Assembly: GCF_001723175.1 (NCBI RefSeq)
Contig: NC_064653.1
Coordinates: 1,178,001-1,242,000, forward strand
Origin: Penicillium oxalicum
Lineage: Eukaryota > Ascomycota > Eurotiomycetes > Eurotiales > Aspergillaceae
Direction: 5' to 3'
Length of the DNA: 64,000 nt
The notes below the pieces were generated by a model. The model had not been told where the DNA came from, did no database searches, and saw only the letters and a list, made by a program, of their open reading frames with translations. The position numbers and the translations under genes were made by a program. This document shows positions 22,069-34,536 of the stretch, in pieces. Each line of letters starts with the position of its first letter. The first letter of the stretch is position 1.

Positions 22069-23160
22069 TCACATCTGCATCCTCTCATCTCCATCGGTGT
22101 CACTGGCTCCGAGTGCACCACCCGGTATCCGGCCCTCATTCAATTCCTTCTCCAACCGTGCAATTTCTTGTAGGCTCTTCGCTTCCCGAATCATCTTCTC
22201 AACGCGCTTACGCTCGGCATCGGTGAGTTTCACTCGGATCGCCCGATCTGTCTGGCTGGGCGTCATGGCAGCGCTCGTGGGACCAAAGGCCCGGGACTTG
22301 ATACCCATGGTCTTTGAAGCGAGCGCAGAGGGCTGCTCAAGGGTTCCGAATAGCTCCTTGGCCTTTTCGCGTTCCACGTCCTTGACCTTTTGGTAATCGA
22401 GGAATCGAACGGACGGAGCCAACCAAATGATCCAATACCGGTAGTTCTAGAGTCAAAGTTTAGCCTTTATTGTAACTTTGAGAATCCTTCCGCCTCCCAC
22501 CCCCTTCAAAATGACTCTGATGCATCAATCACCCTACCTCTTTTCGTGTGATGGGATTCTCCAGGAGAACCAAGTGCGTGAGCTTGGGGAGTGTGCGCAG
22601 CGCCTCAACGTCCGCCAATTCAGACAAATTGTTCGAAGTCAGGACCAAGTTCGTAAGCGATGGAATTGATGATCCCAGATTGGGTTGAATGTGATTGATC
22701 CGGTTGCGAGCAAGAAGAAGAGTGTGGAGGCGAGGGAAGAATGGGAAATTGCTGAGGGAAGAGAGATCGTTGTCCGTGAAATCGATCGCATCTTGATCCT
22801 AAAAACGGACAGGGAAAGATTAATGACAGTCAATTTCACCACAATCACTGACACTCAGAGCGCCAGCTTCAGGGGATCTCATGGTCCCGTCGTGGTGCAT
22901 CCCAGTTGGAATCCAATCCCCCGCGCAAGAGAACGTCACGCACCTTTGCAATACCCAGATTCTCAATTGCCGGGATCTTGTGCCCTATATCCGACACACA
23001 AAAACGATATCAATCCAGCTCCCGATTTTCAAGATGTAGAACCTGTCCTTTTCAGGTGAACAGTCATGTTGTTGAACGCACCTCGGAGGTCCAGCTCGCG
23101 GTCTTTGAGTGGGTTGATGTATGAGAGGGAATTCTGGATGAGCTCGACGGTCAAGCGCAT
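22069..23160 (-). CDS. lea1: U2 small nuclear ribonucleoprotein A' (U2A'/Lea1)
   Basis: Four exons: complement(23082..23160), (22944..22984), (22538..22798) and (22069..22446), 252 aa. It starts MRLTVELIQNSLSYINPL and continues with RGHKIPAIENLGIAK and leucine-rich repeats (LHTLLLARNRI, LTNLVLTSNNLSEL, THLVLLENPIT), then NYRYWIIWLAPSVRFLDY, the cap of the U2A' LRR domain. The charged C-terminal tail (KVKDVEREKAKELF and onwards) is typical of the fungal protein. U2A' binds the U2B'' protein and stem-loop IV of U2 snRNA in the spliceosome nucleus. All three introns keep the frame. A CACGTG box lies about 230 bp upstream of the start. Confidence 0.93.
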
Positions 23161-24079
23161 GACGGCGGTGATTGTCGGAAGAGGCCGGAAAAGAGACGAG
23201 ATTTGATCACTGAGTCAAATGGGGCTGGGGAAAAATGGTCTGATCAGCGCGGAGCACAGCGTGAAAATTGAAGAATAAGTCGGACAACTTTTGCGATTGA
23301 TGTCAATTGAGCTATCTCAGTATCTCTCGTCTCAATCAACCGCAGCCCTTTCTGCCAGGCGGTCACGGCCCCCGAGTCTGGGATTGGCCCCACGTGATAT
23401 CTATCATTTTGCTGGTATCGTCAGTTCGTCACAGCATCGGCAGTGACCATCTCCTTGTAGGCTTCTACAATCACTTGGGATCTGAATTCGCTGGTTGGGA
23501 TTATTGCAATGGAGATAAATGATACAATCATCTTGATACGATGCATCTATGAGTAATGGTTTCTTCCAAAAGTAATTAGGGAAATTCAGAGCAAGCAATC
23601 ATTAGGTATGTATTTCATTAAAACGATATGTGCCAAAGGTCCTAATAGTACACTGCCATCACGTCGAATCTCCGGGATCGAATCGCAGACATCGAGAACA
23701 GGGGAAGGTACTCCAGAGCACAAGGAAGTAGCCCGCGTGTGATGCTCCCAAAAATCGAAACATAAGCACCACATGTGAGGTAATTAGTGGTTCTTCCCAG
23801 GAAGGGTACAAGTCCCCAGTCTTCTTCAAAAAGCCCGCCGACATTGCAACTTGCAAATATCAAGGCGCAGCTTCGGTCAAAGTGGAATGGACATGATCCC
23901 ACAAGAGAGAGAACAAATAGAAAAACACCTGCATTTCCGATTGAACCAGCCAATACCGCGTGAAAATGCAAAGCAAGCGCACATTATACCTCCCCCCCCC
24001 CTCTCTTTCCATGGAGATAGATGTGTTGCCCCATGGACCACCAAACAGGCTGCATTTGCATCAAGGTGCCTTGGTCACA
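23161..24079. other. Intergenic between U2A' and Ynd1
   Basis: Contains the U2A' promoter with a CACGTG element at 23391-23396, a C10 run at 23992-24001 and the 3' flank of Ynd1. No gene is supported. Confidence 0.55.
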
Positions 24080-26515
24080 TTAATCGTCGGCAAGAGGAGT
24101 CATGCTCGGAGACTTGGAGTGATGAGATCGGGTGGGACTCGTTGCCCGTGATCGACGTCCGTTGGTGGTAGGTCCCAGGGCGATAGGCGCGAGGTGATCG
24201 CGGCTTTCAGTCCGGACGACCAGGCCTGCGCGGTCCATGGCGATTCCCGAACCGCCACTGATGCCCAAGCCGATGGTGCCCGATGAGGTGTTGTCCAAAC
24301 TGTATTTCAAAGCGGGGGCACTATTATTACAACCCCAACTTTGCGTTCGCTTGGTGGGCGGCCGAAGAGCAATCGAGTCGCTTTCGGAAGGGCGACCTGG
24401 ATCGGAATCACTGTGATCGGAGTCGGTGCCGCCAAGTTCAAAGTCGTGCGCTCCTTCTTCCATGACGCGCTCGTAGGCGGTTCCATTCCGGTTCAAGAAA
24501 GGCAGCATGGCCCCGAACCCCTTGCGTTTCTTGGGATGATTCGGGTGGGACGGACCCCCTCGTCGAAGAGCGTTATTGATCTGCAGATAGATGCGGGACC
24601 GGCGGCTGCGACCACAGAGGAAGAAGCACATCACCCCGACGAGGAAAACAAACAAGATGATTCCGGGGATGCGGCGGGGAGAGTCTCCGTCGAATAGGGA
24701 GTCATGCCAATGGTCGCCATGTAATCCATCGGTATCAGGGATCAACTCCACACTGGGATACTGGAAGTCGGGAGGAATTCCAGGAACATTGCTCCCGAAT
24801 CCGACGGGGAGAGATGCTTCCTCCACCTGTGCGGGGACCTGCGAGGAAGCATAGAGTACAATCTTGCCCAGCGTCCAGCTCACTTCCGTCGAGTCGATTT
24901 TGTTGACGGCCTGGAACGCATCCAGGTATCCTTTCTCTTTTGTGTGAGAGAGGACCTCTTTTGTTCCATTGTGATGTGAGCCCGTGGTCTTGTCGAGACC
25001 AACCCGGGGCACTCCGATTCCATCGTGAAGCATGTTGATAATCCATGATGATTTGAAGCATACCTCCTGAGCCTTCTGCTGGTCGACTTTCTTGCCCCAT
25101 TTCTTTTCTCGAATGCCATTCTCAATCCATGACCAGTCTTGGGAGCAGAAGGTGTTGACTCGTTGTTGATAGGTGTGGAAGTCGTAGGCTTTGTCCTTGT
25201 AACCCATCTCGAAAATTTCGTGGGTCGTGTGCCAGTACTCACTGATTCCGATAAAGTGGTTGACATCAAAGTCGATCGCCGGGACATGGACACCATGCAG
25301 AAGACAGGGGTGATCCGAGCACGGTGCATCCTTGTCCAGGAGAGGGTACGTTTGTCGCAGGCACTCGTCGAATTTGCCGGTCCCCAGCAGAAGAGGCTCC
25401 GCCGCGGCGGTGGGGGGAACTTCCGTACCATCTAACGTCGTGCGCAAGCCTTCGGGCAGGCACGGATCGGGAAGCTCTTGCGCCTCCGGACCCGCTGCCG
25501 CCTGTAATGCCTCCAGATACCGTCGACGCGCCTCATGGACGCCAAATTCGAGCCACGAAGTCACAAAGACACGATGTTCCTGCATGGAGCCGTCGATATT
25601 CCGCAGACGAAGCAGGGTCAGGTCCTCGGCGTGTTTCTCCGTTTCCGTCGCATTGGGCGCAAAGGCGATCTGGGCGGAGGCGCCGCCCATATCCAAGAAA
25701 CCATACGTGTGGTGGCCTTTGCCATGATCGTGCTTCTCGGGCGCATCAAATGCATCCATCAAGTAATTCGTCGCGATCCATCCGTAGAGTCCCTCGGTCA
25801 CACCGGGGATCACCTGAATGTGAACGCCACAGTCCGGGAGCAGAAAATCGGTGTTCGCCCGCGCGTAGTTGCAAACTTGATCGAGCAAAAGTTGACGCTC
25901 CAGGTTTCCGAGAAGTCGCATACCGGCGGTCGCCAGGAGAAAGATCGGAGTGTCTTTGACATCTTCTTCGGGGACAATGCTCTTGGCATGATTCATGAGC
26001 TCCTCGAGATGCTCTGGCCCGACGGCTTCGGGCCGATTCGCAAAGGACGAAACCCCTGGGACGAGCCGAGACCGGTCAGTTGGGAATTCAATCACGGGGG
26101 GGGAGGACGCTATGGGGGAGACCAATCACGAGTGCTCTATTGCGTACCAGGACGAATTTTCTTGACCCAACCCTCCTTTGTTTTGATCTCTGGAAGAGAC
26201 TTGAGATCCTCTTGGCCCGCCTTCTTGCGAGCAACCGCATTACGCAACCAACGATAGACATGGACACGGGTCCCCTGTGTGATGTGGAGTCAGTTGACAG
26301 AGCGGGAGAGAGAGCGAGAAGAGATGGGCGAGTATGCTGGGGAGTATAATCTGGGTCCGGTTCAACGTACAGACGATCCCGCGTCTAGGACGACGCCATA
26401 ACGCCCTGAAAGAGATTCCACGGTCAGTCCATGCACGACCCCTTTGGCGACGGTGCCTGGTGCAGCTCGAAGAGAGGGGCTCTCTGCGGGGGGAAGGAAA
26501 CATACACTTGCCCAT
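24080..26515 (-). CDS. ynd1: Golgi apyrase (GDA1/CD39 nucleoside diphosphatase) Ynd1
   Basis: Four exons: complement(26506..26515), (26371..26405), (26148..26274) and (24080..26055), 715 aa. The first exon is only 10 nt (ATG GGC AAG T) and is fixed by the join that creates MGKWRYGVVLDAGSSGTRVH. Apyrase conserved regions seen are DAGSSGTR (residues 11-18), LLATAGMRLL, GVTEGLYGWIATNYL and FLDMGGASAQIAF. A single membrane helix (GIILFVFLVGVMCFFLC) near residue 530 is followed by a basic cytosolic tail of about 160 residues, as in yeast Ynd1. The enzyme hydrolyses GDP/UDP released by glycosyltransferases in the Golgi lumen so that nucleotide sugars can be exchanged. Confidence 0.93.
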
Positions 26516-29500
26516 TTGGACTCGAGGCTACCCACGGCGCATGACCAGTTGGCGATTCAATAAGCTGAACGTGGATGGGAAGGAGAGGAATGAGGGAGTA
26601 GAGGGGAGGGGATGATATGTCCTGGCGGTTGGCAGTCGCGGAGGGATGATTTCAGGTCCCGTCAGCGGTTTCGGCCGTGACACCGGGGCACAGTTAGAGA
26701 GATTGTAGCGAGCGACACGAGGGAACGCAGAGTAGTACAATGGAGACGAGACAGCGAACGTCAAAGGACTTCTGAAGAAGCGATTGCAGCGAGTGTGGGA
26801 AAAAAAGCCAGACTACTTTCGGGGCTGGATTGGAGTAACAAGATAAGACTTTCTCCTGCGAGGACCGGATTGACCACCGAGAGCGTGCAGCGACTCCCCA
26901 GTCCGTCCGAGAGGGTCGTGTTGTGAGTGGCCGGCCAAGGAGTCGACTGGGTCCGTGGACCGTCTCAAAACGGCCGAGCGATCGGAGGGACGCGACAGCG
27001 GCAGGTCAATACCGTACGTGACGACGTAACGAGAGGGGCGAGACTGCCGTTCAGGTTGTTTGCACCCGCGAGGGGGGGAAGGGGTTGCACGAGGTGGTGA
27101 GCGCACTACTGAAACCGAGGGGGCCCTCTCGTGATCAAAGGGGCAATTCAGGTGGAGACTGGCCCCTCCCGCAGTGGGAAAGGTACAGTACCGTAACGCT
27201 GCATGACCGGGCGGGATGTAATTTAGCCTCGTTGGAGGATCCGACTGGTCGATGCCGGCCTGGGCCTCCATCGAGTCCTTATCTTGGGAGCGCGAGTGCG
27301 TGTATGATGATGCGAAGAGACACGTTCAGTAGTCACTCGAATGTACAAGAAGAGAAGGACGGAGTAATGGGTCCACGATCTGTACTCTGTGTACCTCTGT
27401 GTCCCCCAACTCTAAACGTTGCAAGTCACTCATCCAGTCCCATGACGACATTCAAGCCAGAAGTGCTTTCTATAGACACTTTTGGACAGTATTCCTCTAC
27501 TCCAAACCTGTCAGTGACAGTACCCCCCCCCCCCCCCCCCCCGGTGGACATCCAGTGGTGTTGGATGGCTTTGATTCTTCATGCTTCTGTTGTCCGTGGG
27601 TCATCCAGACCTATCCTCCAGTAGACATGCTCAACGTAAGAATCCAACACAATCACATTCATGTCCTACAACGTCCGGCGGATCCTGCTTGGATCCTGAT
27701 CGACATTCGGATTAGCGGTTTTGATTGCCCACTTTCCCACTTTTCGTCAAATGTCCCCCTCCGACCCAGTGCCTTTGACGTAGGATACCCGTGGAAATCT
27801 CCACTTGAGTCTGCCCGTTGAGATGGACCCTCGAAGAGCCCCCCCTGTCAGTGCCGTGTCTCTTTATCTCGGGTAGTCAGAGGCATGTCCGACCTGGGCG
27901 GAACATGTTGTGAGCTCGATGATGCGATGAGTGCTATCTTTCTACCAGTGAGAGGTGTCCCTGGTCCAATTGGACCGAGAGGACGGCTCCACAAGGTATC
28001 ATTTTCAATTCCAATTCCAATTTCAGATCAAATCCAGCATTTAACCTGAGGGCACACAAATAGAGGATCCATGGGAAATAGTAGTACCTTCTCAGACAGC
28101 CTCCCCGCGACTGGACCCTTTGGTCGCAACCGTCACCGCGAGGGGGACGAGGGGGACGAGCAGAGAGGCAGGAGAGAAGAGGCGAGGAGGGTGGTAAAGT
28201 TCAGTGTACGCGTGGACACGCAGCCGCCCGGAACAAGCTCTCCGAACCTTAACCAAAAAAAAAAAAAAATCCAGAATCTGTGGTCACTTTGAAGCCAACT
28301 CTGTTTACACCAAATGGGAGATGATTGTGATGAGGTGAGTTTGGTGACCACTCTTTTTATCATCATTGAGTGTTCTCTTGTGCACCAGGCTGCAAAGACT
28401 CGAGACTTTCTTCCGAGTTGACTGGTGGGAGCGTACGTCAGCTCTTCATCCTCTTCCACCTCTGGATGTCCATTCCCAGCATTTCCGGGGGCCAGTCCAG
28501 TCTCGTTTGTCTGGACCACAACCACATCCTGCAGATGCGGCCGCAGGGTCTCTTGCATTGCGCTCCTCAGGCTTGAGCCATGATTCATGTGGGAGGTGTA
28601 GTAGCCCTGGACGAATCATTCAGGGTATGTAATTCACCCAGTGTTAGTCTGAGACTACCCAGAGATAAGCCTTCTTATTGCTACAGAACAATACAAGACG
28701 ACTCAAGGACACTCAATTACGTTCCACGAGTTTGAGACCCACCAAGACCAGAATCAGCTACATGGATCGGAATACTATCGATGTGCCATGGCTGGTCATG
28801 TCCAGCGTCAGCGCAATTCAACCAAAGGACCAAACAGTCGCCGCGAAGGGGGGTTATGGAAAAGCACAATCATCACAATGGGAGGGCCTTACCATGCAGC
28901 CCTTGGTAACTCCATGATCCAGTCATGCACTTGAGAAAAAGACAGTATCGACCGGACCGGGCCCAGCATCAGCGATGATCGTGACGAGACCATATGAAGA
29001 ACTGTCCAAAGTCACCCATTACTTTCATGGTCTCCCCCAGCCTTGAGCACTGGACGGAGATCATGCATAAAGCGTTGTAGAGTATTCTAAATATACCCAC
29101 TGATGCAGTTTGCGCTTCAAGAATAATATAGTATAATCATTAATCCACTCCTCAGGTCGTCCACCGCCCGTGCTCGCGCTGGTGGCTGTGGTTCGACCGG
29201 CGCTCATAGCAGCCACATCCCTCAATGATGCGTTGATCCATGTCTCAGACCAGCACGAGGCTGCAATGAGGGACGCTTGGGGAACAGTAATCCAGTCCAA
29301 AGCCCCGACGGAAATACAAAGAACAAAAGAAAAACACACAAAAATAAAAATAAATTCAAGACAAGATTCCTCCACGGTACTCGACATGCAGACCGCAAGC
29401 CACACGGAGAAACAGCCGACAGCCAAAGGCGGAAAGAAATTCCTGGAACTCCCGTCGCTACGAGTTGCTACACACTCAAGCACCAGTCACCTTCGAAGGC

Positions 29501-30216
29501 GTCAAAGGCGGGGAAACATTTCCCTGTCTGTCGTTTGGAGATCGAATCAACTGCAGCGGAAGGATCGTATGGAAGGGGGGGGGGGACTGTAGACTCGATC
29601 ATGTACGTTCTAGGCCTCTACTGGGTTTGAATCACCTATACCTTCACAGATCAAGGTTTGAATGCGGCTGGAGATTGTTGTCAGTTCAAACATGTATTCG
29701 AAGTGGCCGAGAGCCCGCCCCCTTCTTCCCCTTTTCCCCGGCCCCCAACGCTTTTGATCGAATATTTGATGTAGCTAATAAAGGTCTATATTTGTCGATA
29801 TGCGCCGCCTTAATTTAGAACCATGATTATGGGCACGGTGGAAAGATGAGTATGATGTATCCGTCTGTACATCCGAGGACGGGTAGGCGGAGCTGTCGCT
29901 TCTTTTACATGGAGCAGAGAATATCAGCAAAAACAATGACGAGTGGAGTTCGACCGTATCAATCGTAGACTAGATATGATTCACGAAGAGAACTGTGCAG
30001 GCCAGATGAGAACGACAATAAGATTGTATGTACAGATAGAACCAAATGCGAGTCATAAAGAGGGGGCTATCAACAGGGTATATTACGATGCAAAGGATGG
30101 TTGATGGGTGAATCCGCGCGCAGGTGCACTGTTTTGTGGTGCACTGCCATGTCGTGGCTGGACTTGCAAGCCCACACACAACGGATTCAAAAGGACGAGA
30201 AGACATACGACCCCCC
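26516..30216. other. Large intergenic block upstream of Ynd1, 3.7 kb
   Basis: No coding gene is supported. It includes a C20 run at 27523-27542, an A15 run at 28255-28269 and a G11 run at 29575-29585. Open frames of up to about 180 codons exist (27085-27624) but run through the poly(C) tract, overlap each other in other frames and resemble no family. Confidence 0.5.
27523..27542 (+). repeat. Poly(C) run of 20
   Basis: Twenty consecutive C residues, the longest homopolymer in the window, in the non-coding block upstream of Ynd1. Confidence 0.9.
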
Positions 30217-32984
30217 CTACAGCTTAGAGTCCGTACCGATCGCTTTGCGACGCATCTGTCGCGAGGATACGTCAACCGGGGCTGGGGCAGCAGCGGTAAA
30301 AAAGAGCTGTCGTCCGACTCTGTCGGACATGGTCAGAACTCGAGAAGAAACCGTAGCGCCATCCCGACGATTTTTGCTAAGTCAAGATTAGCCTGCCTGC
30401 TATTTCCCCGGAAAATAAAAGGACAACAAATGGCAAGTGCAGTGGCCAACTTACCCTTCCCGACGTGATTGCGCAATCAATTCAGTAAAGTCCCAAAGAC
30501 GACCGCGAGGAATCACCTTTCCGGTCTCGGGATCCCGCTCAGGTGTCCACTCTGGAGCAAGTTTGATGGATGGGCCAGCGCGGGATTCCTTGCTCCGGGC
30601 CACCAGAATGATACCTTCCTCCTCAAAGCGCTGGTAGGAATTCTTGAGCGTCTCTTTGTTCACTGCTTCAAAGTACGAAAGATCGCCCTGGTGATAAAGA
30701 GTCTTCCCGAGCTGTAAAATGGGGGTGAGCATCCATGTCAGAAGGACAGCAACACCTGCCGCGGCATAGACTAGGGGGCTCTTACCAGTTGAGCACTGTC
30801 CTGAGCCTTCTTGTTATCGATCCAAATATCTGTGGGACAGTCCAAAGGAGGTGTGAGGCCCTGTAGGGACACGACACCGAGCCATGAAGCTTCGATAAAG
30901 GGCCAGATCAAGAAACAATAAAAGTCAAAATTTTCGCGACCACAAATTCGCTCGGCCTCGCTGAGTTCTACAAACTGTGGCACATTGCTAGCATCGCGGG
31001 CGATACTAATCACATCATCTGCCTCCAGGCTTCGTAGTGTCTTCTCCAAGTTGTTGACTAGGCCTTCGGGAGGGAAAATGAATTCACCGCGGAAAAGCTA
31101 ACGATCGTCAGTTTCCAAGGCTTGCCAGCTGAGACAAGAGAATCTAGGCGTACCTGTGAAAGGAATGAAACCTGAGCTTTCAGGGCCTCGAACGTGATCC
31201 GCTGGTTGTCTGGACCACCGCCTTGCTTGATCTTTGTGTACATCGCAACCGACACCAAAGCCTCCGTGATAAAAAGGTGAATGAGCATGTTGCGGTAAAA
31301 GGACAATTGGAAGCGATCAACCGCATAATAGGTCGGCTCAGCTAGGCCCGGAACCACACCAACGAGCTTTGGACCCAAAACGTCCAAGGCACGATCTACC
31401 ACCACCTCTGTCGGGGAGCGATAGAAGTGAGCCACACGGCCACCCTTCGCTCGCACTCTGTCGCACAGCCAATCCAAACGCCTCACCAGCTCGCCCTTGC
31501 CAACACCACGGCCACGCAATGTCAGTAGTACCGTTCCCACAAGGGCGGGCGGCATCATGACAGAAACGTCGTTAATCTCCGACAGAACCCGATAGCCAAG
31601 CGTTCGTAGGATGCGGCCACGTTCGGCATAATCTAGCTTGAGCCCATACCCAATGTCAGAATGATCCAGTCGTGAAAGCTGCTGGGTTAAGAATTCTCGC
31701 AGGCTCCATGGCTGGCTGAAGCGAACGTCGACACGTCCCAGTTTCAAGGACAGGACCGAGGAGGACGAAAGAAGATCAGCTAGATTTTCTTTCTGTTTGG
31801 GTTGGCCTAACAGCTCGCTGATGTAGGATCTGCACAATTATTAGCTCGGGATCAGACAATAGGCACGTCAGGTGATACGAACTCGGTCTCAATGACCTTA
31901 TCATATTGCGTGCTGACTGGACAAATAATGGTGTCTTTGACACGACCGGAGAGAACGCTATCAACGATAAAGTTAAGAATACCGAATTTTGGTGAAAGAA
32001 GCTTTCCCGTCCTCGAACGACCACCCTCAATGAAGCATTCGAAATTGAACCCTTGCTGTAAGAGCGTGTCAATATACGCTTGCACCACTGTCTGGTAGAG
32101 GGGATCGTTTCCAAAGCTACGTCGAATCCACATGGCACCTGCCCAGAGACATCAGTCACGAGTTGCAGAGAAGCAAATATCATGCAAGAAAAATTTGATC
32201 ACGAACCTGCATGTTGCAAGAATGGTCCCAGCAAAGGAATATTGAGGTTGTCGCCCGCAACGACCACGGGAAGACCCATACCCAGGCGATAGCAGATGAG
32301 TTGAAGTGACACATAATCCACATGCGACTTGTGACAGGGTAAAAAGACAATGGATTGATTGTTCTTTGCCGCAGTCTCGGCAACTGATCGAAGACGCAAC
32401 ACTTCTTCGCTGGACACATGGATACCCTGGTGGTATGCCCGAGTCAAAAGTTGAGTGCACAGGTAGTATGCACCTCTAATGAATGTCTTGCTTTCCATCT
32501 TGCATATCATGTTGTCCAACATCGTGTCAACAACTTCACGAAGACCACCTTCGAGCTCATTCCGCCGACGTGCACGTTTCTCATCCAGATTCGCGCCCTC
32601 TTTGATGGCCAGCAACCCTTCTTTTTCCTCCACTGCAAGCCGAGTGTTGGCAAGTTCTCGAACTTTGTCCTGCAGCATTGAACTGGAAAGGATCAAGGAT
32701 TTCATTCTCTCTCCAAATCCAGAATAGAACACCGGTTGCCCAATCACGTCATCATATGCCCGCCAGCCTGAACCTGACATGTACAGGCTGACTTCGCGGA
32801 AAAAGTCAAGAGGATTCTCACGGAATCGTGCCATGTGGCGCACGAGGTTTCGTTCGGTGATTGTGTCATCGCGGGCAGTGGGACCACTGGTGAACCCAGA
32901 CGGATGAATTGTGACTTTGTCACCAACAATTTCTAGGTCTGGAGCTGAATGCTCGTCGCCAATGGTCGACTTTGGTTGTGGCAT
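30217..32984 (-). CDS. PlsB-like glycerol-3-phosphate/dihydroxyacetone-phosphate acyltransferase, peroxisomal
   Basis: Six exons: complement(32207..32984), (31883..32138), (31154..31829), (30786..31097), (30455..30711) and (30217..30376), 812 aa. The acyltransferase motifs are clear: HKSHVDYV (residues about 218-225), GAMWIRRSFGND, FIEGGRSRTGK (about 294-304) and ICPVSTQYDKVIE. These are the PlsB/GNPAT type blocks that acylate glycerol-3-phosphate or DHAP. The last exon, joined by a GTAAGT...TTAG intron, adds 52 residues and ends exactly in SKL, a type-1 peroxisomal targeting signal, as in animal DHAP acyltransferase, which also uses PTS1. If the last intron is retained, translation stops at once after ...SRREG. 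The start is the first in-frame ATG (MPQPKSTIGD); the frame is open 17 codons further from a TTG. It is divergent from pantothenate synthase. Confidence 0.9.
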
Positions 32985-33360
32985 GGTGGGACTTGTGACG
33001 GAGTTGCGGGGGGACTGATTTTCAGTGGAGTTCAACCTTGCTTCTGAGACGTATGGTGATGAAAGAAAAAAATCATTGAAACAGTCCTACGCAAGGTACA
33101 CTAGCAACTTTCACCCGAGACGAGAGGGAGCGTGGGCGGGACAAGGCCATAGCTTCAGATTCCCAACAAACGTAGACGATCGTCCCCCGGATCTTCTTAG
33201 CGGAATCACGGGTTCACCCCAGACTGCCACAGCCGAGGCGTTAAGTCACGTGGGGGAGCTGGAGACCGTGTACCTTTCTCCGCTTTGCCGCGGGTGCTGG
33301 AAGAAGTTAGCGGCTTTGTGATCAGTACTTTAATAATATCTGAAAGACCCCATCACGATC
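32985..33360. promoter_or_regulatory. Bidirectional promoter region with CACGTG element
   Basis: This 376-bp region separates the divergent acyltransferase (start 32984, minus) and pantothenate synthase (start 33361, plus) genes, so both promoters lie here. A palindromic TCACGTG box at 33246-33252 is a likely bHLH (Cbf1/E-box type) site and could serve both directions. No TATA box stands out. Confidence 0.55.
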
Positions 33361-34536
33361 ATGTCCCGCCTCATGCGCGGCGCGAGGCCCTTCTCCAGTG
33401 CGTCTTTTTCTGTCTCGCCATGGCTGTAGCCAAGCTTACACGGTATTCTCCGCTATCTAGCTGTGGCCTCTGCGCTGCTTACAGACGCCGCCGCGACTGC
33501 GACACGGTTCGTCCGCCAACCGTCCACCTTCCAAGTGTTTCGTGACGTCCCTGAGCTCCGCCAGCTACGCAGACAATTGCTCCGGAATGATCGCACGATG
33601 GGATTCGTGCCGACAATGGGCGCTCTTCATGAAGGACACTTGGCATTGATTCGTGAAGCTGCTCAGGAGAATACCGACGTCTTCGTGAGCATTTACGTCA
33701 ATCCGACTCAGTTCGGCGTCAATGAGGATCTTTCCAGCTACCCTCGCACATGGGACAGCGATGTTGCTAAACTTGAAAAGCTGAATGAGGAATTGAGCCG
33801 TTCGACCGCCGGCACAGGACGAATTACAGCCATCTTCGCACCCACATCCAAGGTGATGTACCCGTCCCTACCACCATCTTCTGAGATCGACGGCCATGGG
33901 TCTTTTGTTACCATCACGCCTCTGGCGAAGAAGCTCGAAGGTGTTTCACGACCAGTCTTCTTCCGAGGAGTTGCAACCGTCTGCATGAAACTGTTCAATG
34001 CAACCACTCCCGACCGTGTCTATTTTGGACAAAAGGACGTCCAGCAGACAGTCATCATCAAGCGCATGGTCAAGGATTTCCTCATGGACACTGAGGTGCG
34101 TGTCGTGCCAACTGCTCGGGAAAAGGATGGCCTGGCTCTAAGTTCCCGAAATGTGTATCTGGGGTCACGGCGGCGGACCGTAGGTCTCACCATCTATAAA
34201 GCTTTGAGTGCAGCGGTAGATGCATACCAAGCCGGTAAAACCTCTCGAGAAGGGATTCTCGGAGCTGCTCGCGTTATTGCTGAGCGTGTGCTCTCGGAAC
34301 AGCGTGCACTCGCTCCAAGCGAGCGGGCACTCTTCGAGATCGATTATATCTCCCTCGCTGATCCTGAGAGTCTCGAAGAAATCGATGTGGTCGATACCCA
34401 AAAAGGGGCCGTGTTGAGCACTGCGTTCAAGATGGCACCTTTAGAGCAAACCAACCCCGGCGAAGACTGCGGGTTGGGTGACGGAAAGGTTCCTGTGCGC
34501 TTGATTGATAACTTCATTCTCCAACCCCGGGAATAA
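33361..34536 (+). CDS. panC: Pantothenate synthase (pantoate-beta-alanine ligase)
   Basis: Exons 33361..33397 and 33461..34536, 370 aa. The enzyme joins pantoate and beta-alanine using ATP in vitamin B5/coenzyme A synthesis. Family motifs: GFVPTMGALHEGHLALIREA (ATP-binding HxGH), YVNPTQFG, YFGQKDVQQ, and REKDGLALSSRNVYL with the KMSKS-like serine loop. The first exon is inferred: the main frame is open only from a GTG/ATG at 33463, but joining the ATG at 33361 over a 63-nt intron (GTGCGT...ATCTAG) adds MSRLMRGARPFST in frame, a basic, mitochondrial-type leader. Without this exon the protein would start at MASALLTD (33463). Confidence 0.92.

Noticed and set aside
27085..27821. Overlapping plus-strand open frames of 140-180 codons near the C20 run
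   Set aside because: They read through poly(C) into proline strings, overlap each other in different frames and show no protein-like conservation.
28133..28588. Minus-strand frame of 151 codons
   Set aside because: Ends in low-complexity Ser/Pro and Phe runs created by homopolymers; no recognisable motif.
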